NCBI GenBank assembly: GCA_938016625.1 | Contig: CALILB010000182.1 | Location: 1-13,355 of the forward strand | Direction of reading: 5' to 3' | From: an uncultured bacterium | Lineage (GTDB): Bacteria; Acidobacteriota; Thermoanaerobaculia; Multivoradales; JAHEKO01 | Length of the DNA: 13,355 nt | Part shown: in pieces, positions 6,420 through 12,646 of the stretch | How the letters are laid out: each line of letters opens with the position of its first letter | How positions within the stretch are numbered: the stretch's first letter is position 1 | Made by a program: the position numbers and the translations under genes | Notes under the pieces: generated by a model | Told to the model about the DNA's origin: nothing | Database searches by the model: none | The model's input: the letters and a program-made list of their open reading frames with translations, nothing else

Positions 6420-7582
6420 TTGCTCTCTCTCCTTGGAACCCTTCGTGTTCCATATCCCAGGACTGCCATGACGACCCCGGTAAGCAAAACTATGTACACC
6501 GGGACCAGCGATCGATAGCCCCAGGCGGTCATACCGACTATGTAGACCAAGGCCAGCACTCCGATCCAGGTGAACAGCGGGCTGTCTCCAGTCCGATTCA
6601 CCTTGAGGTCGAGGAAGGGAACGAGCATCAAGAGCAGGCCGGCCAGCGAAAAGAACAGGATCGGGATAGCTTCGTATTCGATGCCAAGGATCTCACCACC
6701 GGGGACGAGCTTCAGCGTCTCGAACATGAACATGAAGTACCACTCCGGCCGGATGTCCTTGAAGGCGGGGGCAAACGGATCCGCTTTCTCTCCGAGCTCC
6801 CAGGGAAACAGGGCGGCGATGGCAGCCAGCACACCGAGAGCAAGCACCCAGCCAAACAGGTCCCGCAGGGCAAAGTTGGGGAAAAACTTCATCGGCCTTC
6901 TCCGAGAAGCCTCTTCTTCCTGCTTTGGAGGCACGCTCATTCCTTGGATCTGAACCAACAAGAGGTGAGCTCCAAGCAGGACTACGGTTACCGCTGGGAG
7001 GATGGCGACATGCCAGCCATAGAAACGGGAGAGAGTTCCACCGGTGACGCGCTCGCCCCCGCGTAGGAACCGCAAGGTCCATTCACCGACCAATGGCACC
7101 GCTCCGGCGATGTCGGTTCCAACCTTGGTGGCAAAGAAGGCCAGCTGGTTCCAAGGCAGCAGGTAGCCGGAAAAGCCGAACCCCATGGCAAGAAACAGCA
7201 GCAGGCACCCCGTGATCCACGTCACTTCTCGCGGCTTGCGGTAGGCCTTGGTGAAATAGACGGTGGCCAGGTGGACAAAGGCAAAGAAGACCATCAAATT
7301 GGCCGACCAGGAGTGGACCGAGCGGATCAGCCAACCAAATGGCACCGTTGTCATGAGGAACTCCACCGACTCGAAGGCTTCTTCGGCTGATGGACGGTAA
7401 TAGAGCATGAGGAGAATGCCGGTGACTACCTGCACAATGAAGAAGAACAGCGTCATGCCACCGAGGTAATACAAGACCGTGTACCGGTGTACCGGCACCG
7501 TCTTCTTGGCGGCGAACTCCCTGGCCTCTGAGACAGGAAGTCGGGCATCCAGCCAGCTGCGGGCCTTGTCGATGTAGTCCAT
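6416..7582 (-). CDS. Cytochrome b of a b6f/bc-type complex (fused b6 + subunit IV)
   Basis: Quinol-oxidising membrane subunit, 388 residues. The N-terminal half resembles cytochrome b6 and QcrB: haem ligand pairs H90/H104 (13 residues between) and H191/H206 (14 between, the b6-type spacing), and the GYLLPW segment at 139-144. The C-terminal half is subunit-IV-like with the Qo-site PEWY motif at 279-282 and further membrane helices. The LYYLGG segment (37-42) corresponds to FYCLGG in cytochrome b6, but the cysteine that covalently holds the extra haem ci is Tyr39 here. The ATG at 7582 is preferred over an upstream extension because family similarity begins there and GAGGG precedes it; it starts 2 nt after the Rieske stop. 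The gene ends in a GTGA overlap with the 11-haem gene. Confidence 0.95.
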   Translation of the reverse strand: MDYIDKARSWLDARLPVSEAREFAAKKTVPVHRYTVLYYLGGMTLFFFIVQVVTGILLMLYYRPSAEEAFESVEFLMTTVPFGWLIRSVHSWSANLMVFFAFVHLATVYFTKAYRKPREVTWITGCLLLFLAMGFGFSGYLLPWNQLAFFATKVGTDIAGAVPLVGEWTLRFLRGGERVTGGTLSRFYGWHVAILPAVTVVLLGAHLLLVQIQGMSVPPKQEEEASRRRPMKFFPNFALRDLFGWVLALGVLAAIAALFPWELGEKADPFAPAFKDIRPEWYFMFMFETLKLVPGGEILGIEYEAIPILFFSLAGLLLMLVPFLDLKVNRTGDSPLFTWIGVLALVYIVGMTAWGYRSLVPVYIVLLTGVVMAVLGYGTRRVPRRESK

Positions 7583-7584
7583 AC

Positions 7585-8052
7585 TCAGGCCCTCGATACC
7601 ACTATGGACTGGGGTTCGCCAGCACCCTTGTAGACCAGATCGACCTGAAAAGGCTCCAGCGGTTTTGGCGGGGGTCCGGCGACCTGTTGCCCATGGAGGT
7701 TGTACTCGCCATTGTGACAATTGCACCAGAGCCGCTTCTTGTCCTTCTGGAATTCCACAATGCAGTCGAGGTGGGTACAGGTGCCGGCAAATGCGCGAAA
7801 ATCGCTATCGGCCACACGAACAAGGATCACCGGCTCGACCCCAAAGCGGATGATCTTGTAGCCGTTCTCGAGCAGCTCGGGATCATTGGTCGCTCCGGCT
7901 TCGACCTGGTTGGTGCTCGCCTCCGGTACCTCGGGCGGGCTGATGAATCTCAAAACGGGGTAGAAAATCGAGGCCAGCAGAGCCCCCGACGAAGTTCCGA
8001 GGAACCAGTTCAGGAACCGGCGGCGTGAGGTGTCCTGGATCTCATTCTCCAT
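7585..8052 (-). CDS. Rieske [2Fe-2S] iron-sulfur protein of a cytochrome bc/b6f-type complex
   Basis: A 155-residue high-potential [2Fe-2S] protein that takes the first electron from quinol at the Qo site. Cluster motifs are CTHLDC (92-97) and CNCH (110-113), giving ligands C92, H94, C110 and H113 and a likely C97-C112 disulfide. The N-terminus has a twin-arginine motif, SRRRFLN (9-15), followed by a hydrophobic helix (about 16-36), consistent with Tat export and an uncleaved anchor as in known Rieske proteins. AGGAG lies 9 nt before the ATG. It is the first gene of the minus-strand operon, and its stop is 2 nt from the cytochrome b start. Confidence 0.95.
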   Translation of the reverse strand: MENEIQDTSRRRFLNWFLGTSSGALLASIFYPVLRFISPPEVPEASTNQVEAGATNDPELLENGYKIIRFGVEPVILVRVADSDFRAFAGTCTHLDCIVEFQKDKKRLWCNCHNGEYNLHGQQVAGPPPKPLEPFQVDLVYKGAGEPQSIVVSRA

Positions 8053-8266
8053 GCAGAAATGCTCCTGGAAGGCGTCTTGCGTTGCGTGAGCTCATGGGGT
8101 GAAAATTGGCAGGTTACATTATCGCGAAATGTGATCTCTTGGCCAGGCACCTTATAGCATCGAACACCCGTGTCAGTGACCACCTAAAAGGGTAGGTCGT
8201 GGTGTCCGCTGCACCGACTCTCGAGCCTCTGGTAGCCTAAGGACCGTAGTCTGAAGGAGCCTCGAC
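8053..8266. promoter_or_regulatory. Divergent promoter region with a dyad, between Rieske operon and CBS-DUF302 gene
   Basis: A 214-base gap between divergently transcribed genes. Minus-strand candidate: GATAAT (8118-8123 read in reverse) with CTGGCC (8141-8146) 17 nt upstream; the -10 is good, the -35 poor. Plus-strand candidate: TTGGCA (8106-8111) with TGTGAT (8130-8135), 18-nt spacer. The dyad ACATT-N7-AATGT at 8116-8132 overlaps both -10 candidates and could be an operator. GAAGGAG at 8253-8259 is the ribosome-binding site of the CBS gene. All promoter calls are by eye. Confidence 0.4.
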
Positions 8267-9142
8267 ATGACGAGAAAACTGTTAGCCAGGGACATCATGA
8301 ACCCGGAGGTGATCAAGGTTCGAGAGGAGATGCCGGTCAATGAGCTTGGGGCTCTCTTCACCTCGCAGGCGATCTCCGGTGCGCCGGTGGAAAACAGTAA
8401 GGGGGCCTTGGTTGGCGTCGTTTCGGTGACCGATATCGTGCGCGCCACGTCGATGGGTGGCAGGGAGGTCGTGACGACCAGCGAACCCAACTTCTATGTC
8501 AGAGGCTGGGAGGAAGAAGTCAGCCTCGACGAGCTGGGTGAGCTCCACCTCGAGGAAGAGGGGCTGCTGGTCAAGGACATCATGACGCCGTCGGTCTTCG
8601 CCGTGGATCACGATGCCCCGATCTATCATGTGGCCGAGAGCATGATGGAGTCCCACCTCCATCGGCTGCTGGTTGTCGAGGACGACCGGGTTATCGGCAT
8701 CATCAGCACCTCCGACATGTTGCAGCTGCTGGGAAAAGGCACACCGGATCTCGGCGACGTGGCCCTCAAGACCACCACCGATCTGTCCTTTGACGATGCG
8801 GTGGAAAGATGCCGCGAGTCGCTCGCTGCCGGTGGCTTTGGTGTGCTCACTGAGATCGACATCCAGGCGACGCTCAAGAAGAAACTCGACGTTGACACCG
8901 AGCCCTTCCTCATCCTCGGCGCCTGCCACCCGCCGTCCGCCTACAAGGCGATTTCAGCGGCACCCGATGTCGGGGTTCTGCTGCCCTGCAACGTCACCGT
9001 CTCGGTAGAGGGGGGCAAGACCGTGGTCCGGGCGATGAACCCGGCCACTGCGCTGGGTGTGCTCGAGAGCGATGAGCTGGAAGAGGTCGGAGCCGAAGTT
9101 GGAGCAGCCCTACAGCAAGTAGTAGATTCAGTGTCAGGCTGA
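8267..9142 (+). CDS. CBS-domain pair fused to DUF302 domain
   Basis: A 291-residue soluble protein without signal peptide or membrane helix. CBS motif 1 lies around residues 7-60 (ARDIMNPEV, VGVVSVTDIV) and CBS motif 2 around 100-155 (VKDIMTPSV, IGIISTSDML), separated by an acidic linker. The C-terminal part from about 170 looks like DUF302, with its typical FGVLTEIDIQATLKKKL and ILGACHPP segments followed by LLPCNV. CBS pairs bind adenine nucleotides in many proteins; DUF302 has no settled function known to me. A strong GAAGGAG site sits 7 nt before the ATG. The gene is transcribed away from the Rieske operon, and its last 9 bases overlap the end of the convergent Usp gene. Confidence 0.88.
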   Translation: MTRKLLARDIMNPEVIKVREEMPVNELGALFTSQAISGAPVENSKGALVGVVSVTDIVRATSMGGREVVTTSEPNFYVRGWEEEVSLDELGELHLEEEGLLVKDIMTPSVFAVDHDAPIYHVAESMMESHLHRLLVVEDDRVIGIISTSDMLQLLGKGTPDLGDVALKTTTDLSFDDAVERCRESLAAGGFGVLTEIDIQATLKKKLDVDTEPFLILGACHPPSAYKAISAAPDVGVLLPCNVTVSVEGGKTVVRAMNPATALGVLESDELEEVGAEVGAALQQVVDSVSG

Positions 9143-10072
9143 ATCGGCCGGCTCCAGATCCTTCCCAAACGACTTCACCGTCAACACCGGACACTCGGCG
9201 TGGCGCAGCACTTCGCTGGCCGTGCTCCCCAGCAGCATGCGCTCCAGCCCGGTGAGACCGTGGGTGGAGATGACGATCATGTCGGAGTTGTTCTGCTCGG
9301 CGTGGCGGATGATCTCGGCGGCGGGTCGGCCGCTGGTGACGAATTTGTCGTAGGCCACGACGGGACCATCCATCTCGTCCATCAGCTGGTCGATCGCCTC
9401 GTTCGATCGCGCTTCCAGCTCTTCCAGGTGCTTGGCTACCGACAGACCGCCGATAGGGGCGTAGAAGTAGGGTAGGTTCGGCTCCTCGATGGTGTGCAGC
9501 AATTGCAGGCGGGCCTCGTAACGAGCCGCGATCTGGATGGCAAACGAGAGCGCCTTCTTAGAGTGGTCGGAGAAATCGATCGGCACCAGGATGGTCTCGA
9601 TCGTCTCGATCGGTCGCGGCTCCTCTTGTTCCCGCAGCGTCAGGACCGGGCACGGAGCGAGGCGGACGACCTCCTCGGCGACGCTTCCCAGGAACAGACG
9701 TGCAGGACCCCGACGTCCGTGGGTCCCCATCACGATCAGGTCGATGTCGTGCTCGTCGGCGTAGTCGAGAATCACCTCGCCGGCGGAGAAGCCCCTGACT
9801 TTGGCCTCGCGGATGGTGAAAGTCTTGGACTGGCTCTGCTTGACGATGTTGGCCATCTCCGAGTCCGCGATCTCGAAGAGCTGCTTGAATATATCGGAGG
9901 GCTCGGGAAACTGCTGCGAAGGATCGCGCGGGTCGTAGTCATGCAGCACGATGGCGTGGAGCATGTGCAGCTCGGCCTCGAACTGTTCCGCGAGAAAGAG
10001 GGCCTGCATCAGCGCCTGATTGGCGCAGGTCGAAAAGTCGGTGGGGTAGAGGATTTGACGGATCTTCAACAT
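9134..10072 (-). CDS. Tandem universal stress protein (two UspA domains)
   Basis: 312 residues with two UspA repeats: about 1-148 (starting KIRQILYPTDFS) and about 158-300 (starting ETILVPIDFS). Each keeps an ATP-binding G-x2-G-x9-G-S/T signature: GTHGRRGPARLFLGS in the first and STHGLTGLERMLLGS in the second, where Ser replaces the leading glycine. ATP binding is therefore likely. Tandem Usp proteins of this length include Rv2623 of Mycobacterium tuberculosis, a Dos-regulon member. The gene follows the response regulator by 23 nt and is probably the last of a kinase-regulator-Usp unit. The ribosome-binding site before the ATG is weak. Confidence 0.93.
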   Translation of the reverse strand: MLKIRQILYPTDFSTCANQALMQALFLAEQFEAELHMLHAIVLHDYDPRDPSQQFPEPSDIFKQLFEIADSEMANIVKQSQSKTFTIREAKVRGFSAGEVILDYADEHDIDLIVMGTHGRRGPARLFLGSVAEEVVRLAPCPVLTLREQEEPRPIETIETILVPIDFSDHSKKALSFAIQIAARYEARLQLLHTIEEPNLPYFYAPIGGLSVAKHLEELEARSNEAIDQLMDEMDGPVVAYDKFVTSGRPAAEIIRHAEQNNSDMIVISTHGLTGLERMLLGSTASEVLRHAECPVLTVKSFGKDLEPADSA

Positions 10073-10095
10073 GATGTCTATCTGCCCTGGGGGCT

Positions 10096-10755
10096 CTATT
10101 CGTCGTCGGTCGGAGGTTCGACGATGCGTTTTCTGAGAGCGTAGGCCACCACCTGGGCCCGGTTGTGGAGGTGTAGCTTGTCGAGAATGTTGCGTACGTG
10201 GAACTTGATGGTGTTCTCGCTGACGCCGAGGAGCTTGGCCAGTTTGCGGTTCGAAGTCGTCCCCTGCACCATGAGCTCGAGGACCTGACGCTCCCGATCG
10301 GTCAGCGCGTCGGGATCGTACTGCTCCTTTGTCTGGCGCTTGGGCCGGGCGAACTCGTCCAGGAGCTTTCTGGCCACTGCCGGCGTCAGAGCCGGCTCGC
10401 CCCGCTCTACACCCTCCAACAGAGAAAAGAACTGACCCGACTCCAGGTCTTTGAGCAGATAGCCCTTGGCCCCGGCCTTTATGGCGTCGAACAGATGGGT
10501 GTCGTCGTCCGAAGCGGTGAGGATGATGACTTTGACGTCCGGCAGCTCTGCGGCCAGCTGTTTGGTGGCTTCCAGGCCATCCATCTCCGGCATCGTCAGA
10601 TCCATGAGCACCACATCGGGCTTTGTGTCCCAGGCCATCTCGACCGCCTCTTTGCCGTCTTTGGCCTCGGCCACGACGTTCAGATCGTGGGCTTCGAGAA
10701 GGCTCCGCAAGCTATCGCGAAACAGAGCATGATCGTCGGCGATGAGAATTCGCAT
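10096..10755 (-). CDS. NarL/FixJ-family response regulator
   Basis: 219-residue DNA-binding response regulator. The receiver domain (1-120) has acidic D7/D8, the phospho-acceptor D52 in VLMDLTMPEMDG, T80 and K102. A LuxR-type helix-turn-helix spans about 150-212 (LTDRERQVLELM, GVSENTIKFHVRNIL). It is 11 nt downstream of the histidine kinase gene, so they are a cognate pair. Targets are unknown; the nearby Usp and CBS genes and the Rieske operon are the obvious candidates (inference). The Shine-Dalgarno match before the ATG is poor, which suggests coupling to the kinase gene. Confidence 0.95.
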   Translation of the reverse strand: MRILIADDHALFRDSLRSLLEAHDLNVVAEAKDGKEAVEMAWDTKPDVVLMDLTMPEMDGLEATKQLAAELPDVKVIILTASDDDTHLFDAIKAGAKGYLLKDLESGQFFSLLEGVERGEPALTPAVARKLLDEFARPKRQTKEQYDPDALTDRERQVLELMVQGTTSNRKLAKLLGVSENTIKFHVRNILDKLHLHNRAQVVAYALRKRIVEPPTDDE

Positions 10756-10766
10756 AAAGGTTTGTC

Positions 10767-12110
10767 TCAGAGTTGTTCTGCGGTCAAGGGAATGTCTATC
10801 TTAACCTTTGTTCCATTTCCGGGCGAGCTGTCGAGATCGAGCGACCCGCCGATGCTCTCGGCGCGCTCCTTCATGATGGCGAGGCCGAATTGGGGAAACG
10901 CCGCTCGGGCGCGGGCCGCTGGATCGAAGCCGGTGCCGTCGTCTTCGACGGATGCCGAAATAGACCGGTCGTTTTGACGCAGCTCGACCCGCGCGTGGTG
11001 GGCGCCCGAGTGTTTGCGGGCGTTGGACAGCGCCTCCTGGATGATTCTCAGCAGCTGGAGCTCGATGGTGGGTGCAATGGTGATCTCACCGTGTATCTTG
11101 AGCTCGCCGACGATGCCACTCTGCTTCTCCCAGCGGTCGATGAACTCCCCGAGGGCCTCCTCGAGGCACTGATCGGGGCCCACCTGGGTGCGGAGGGCGA
11201 CAATGCCTTCGCGCGCGTCGGTGTAGACATCGCGCGCCGCGGCCGCCAGCTGCTCGAGCTGTCGACTGGCCTCCTCGACCCGATCGCGCTGTAGGTACTC
11301 CTTGACCGCCTGCGCCTTGGTGTTGACGTAGGCGAGAATCTGGGCCAGGCCGTCGTGGATCTCGCGAGCGATGCGGACCCTCTCTTCGGCCACCGCCAGA
11401 TTGCGGAGCTGGTGATGGAGGTGAGCGTTGTCGATGGCGATGGCGGCCGACGTGGCGAAGCGGATCAGACTCTCTTCGTCCTCGGCCGAGAATTCCGGCG
11501 TCGACTTCTTCTCGGCGACGTAGAGGTTGCCGCGAAAGGGGCTCTTGCAGAGGATGGGAACCGCCAGCAGAGTGTGCATCCGCGGGTGGTGGGGTGGAAA
11601 GCCGACTGACCTCGGATCGCTGACGACGTCCGGCAGGCGGAGCCGCTGGCCTTCTCTCAGGACAGTGCCCAGCAGACCTCGGCCTTCCGGCGGCGAGCCG
11701 ATCCGCGATCGCTCCTCGTCGCCGATGCCGGAGGTGATGAACTGGCGAACCTCGCCCTTTTCGTTGTAGACGGCGACCGCTCCGTACTTGGCCTCGAGCA
11801 GCTGGCGGGCCTGGTCGACGACCTTTTGCAGCACGGTCTCGAGCGAGAGCTCGCCATAGATGTCGAGCGCCGCCCGGTGCAAGGCCAACAGCTCCCGGTT
11901 CTGCCGCTCCCGCTGCTGGTGAAGACGGGAGAGCACATCGAACACCGCGCCAAAGAAGAAGACGCTACCGACCAGGATCACCAGATCCATGACCAGACGG
12001 CCGGACCAGGAATCGAAAAAGGGGTAAAGATGGTAGCGGCCGTACTCGACAAAGACGAAGAGGACCACCAGGATCCACAAGAAGGTCCATTTGAGTCGGC
12101 CGAGTGTCAT
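10767..12110 (-). CDS. Membrane histidine kinase with DosS-like GAF domain (HisKA_3 family)
   Basis: 447 residues. Two N-terminal membrane helices (about 8-22 and 39-58) enclose a short loop. A coiled segment and one GAF domain (about 85-232) follow, then a HisKA_3 region with phospho-acceptor H252 in AREIHDGLAQ, and an HATPase domain with N363 (N box) and DDGTGF at 390-395. The GAF domain contains SVGFPPHHPRM and GNLY, resembling DosS/DevS of mycobacteria. H175 and Y197 are 22 residues apart, the same spacing as the haem ligand His149 and distal Tyr171 of DosS, as I recall them. Haem-based sensing of gas or redox state is therefore possible, not proven; many GAF domains with this motif may lack haem. 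AGGGCG precedes the ATG. First gene of the sensor unit. Confidence 0.92.
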   Translation of the reverse strand: MTLGRLKWTFLWILVVLFVFVEYGRYHLYPFFDSWSGRLVMDLVILVGSVFFFGAVFDVLSRLHQQRERQNRELLALHRAALDIYGELSLETVLQKVVDQARQLLEAKYGAVAVYNEKGEVRQFITSGIGDEERSRIGSPPEGRGLLGTVLREGQRLRLPDVVSDPRSVGFPPHHPRMHTLLAVPILCKSPFRGNLYVAEKKSTPEFSAEDEESLIRFATSAAIAIDNAHLHHQLRNLAVAEERVRIAREIHDGLAQILAYVNTKAQAVKEYLQRDRVEEASRQLEQLAAAARDVYTDAREGIVALRTQVGPDQCLEEALGEFIDRWEKQSGIVGELKIHGEITIAPTIELQLLRIIQEALSNARKHSGAHHARVELRQNDRSISASVEDDGTGFDPAARARAAFPQFGLAIMKERAESIGGSLDLDSSPGNGTKVKIDIPLTAEQL

Positions 12111-12208
12111 TTTCGCCCTGTCGTGTCGATCGGGCTGAGCGTCAATACACCTTTACCGAGCGAAACCTCGGTTCCGGTCGACTAGATTCTATGCGATGAA
12201 GGGTAGGG
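12111..12208 (-). promoter_or_regulatory. Short gap upstream of the histidine kinase
   Basis: 98 bases between the DUF2892 gene and the kinase. It holds a small stem, ACCGAG-CGAAAC-CTCGGT (12155-12172), without a T-run, and is the likely site of a kinase promoter. No convincing -35/-10 pair was found by eye. Confidence 0.3.
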
Positions 12209-12436
12209 CTAGTCGGGCTGCGAGCGGTTGCGGGTGAGCTTCTTGGTGGCCACCCCCGCCAGCGTGTAGAAGGGGCACCAGCCGATGAGCCCGGTGACCA
12301 GCGGGATAAAGCCGAAGATCTTGAGCGCCGCCCCCCAGAGAGTGCCGTCGAGGACCGACCACCCGACAAGAATCATCGCCAGACCGAGCAGGGTGCGAAG
12401 AACTCGGTCCCAGACAGCTTCGTTGGTGAACTGCAT
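12209..12436 (-). CDS. Small DUF2892 (YgaP-like) inner-membrane protein
   Basis: 75 residues with two membrane helices, RTLLGLAMILVGWSVL and KIFGFIPLVTGLIGWCPFY, and the family's usual end: GWCPFYTLAGV followed by a short basic tail. DUF2892 proteins have no fixed function; some are fused to rhodanese domains, and the conserved Cys in GWCP is noted in that family. The frame is open 56 codons further upstream, but the ATG at 12436 begins right at the family match and the extension runs through a palindromic gap. The ribosome-binding site is poor. Confidence 0.85.
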   Translation of the reverse strand: MQFTNEAVWDRVLRTLLGLAMILVGWSVLDGTLWGAALKIFGFIPLVTGLIGWCPFYTLAGVATKKLTRNRSQPD

Positions 12437-12646
12437 GGTGAGGGTATAGATGGTTCCGTCTCCCGGGCGCATATCGCCAGCGGTTTGTATCCACAGAATG
12501 CCTGGATTTGCCGCCGAATACCACTGCCCAACGGGTAGTTTTGGGGCGCCGAGAGGTGGCTCGAAAACCCTTTCTCCGGGTGGTCCAACTCGACTTCGAG
12601 CCACCCCTGCGGGTAGTTCTCCCGGGACCCGTGGCCCGTGGTCGGG
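12437..12646. other. Intergenic gap with large inverted repeat and two GGGTAGTT motifs
   Basis: 210 bases between the spermidine-synthase-like gene and the DUF2892 gene. The open frame through it has no recognisable domain and is not taken as coding. It contains the 11-bp inverted repeat at 12555-12605, GGGTAGTT copies at 12533 and 12611, an 8-bp palindrome TCCCGGGA (12620-12627), and a GCCCG-TGGT-CGGGC stem (12634-12647) touching the stop of the upstream gene. Composition is like the gaps in the cytochrome operon. Confidence 0.5.
12555..12605. repeat. 11-bp perfect inverted repeat with 29-nt loop
   Basis: GGTGGCTCGAA (12555-12565) is the exact reverse complement of TTCGAGCCACC (12595-12605). 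The loop contains a smaller ACCC/GGGT stem. The right arm merges into CCACCCCTGCGGGTAG. No T-run follows on either strand. Confidence 0.75.

Noticed and set aside
7583..7726. N-terminal extension of cytochrome b into the Rieske gene
   Set aside because: The 48 extra codons overlap the Rieske coding sequence in another frame; family similarity and a ribosome-binding site support the ATG at 7582.
12437..12604. N-terminal extension of the DUF2892 protein
   Set aside because: It reads through the inverted repeat and resembles nothing; DUF2892 proteins begin close to the ATG at 12436.
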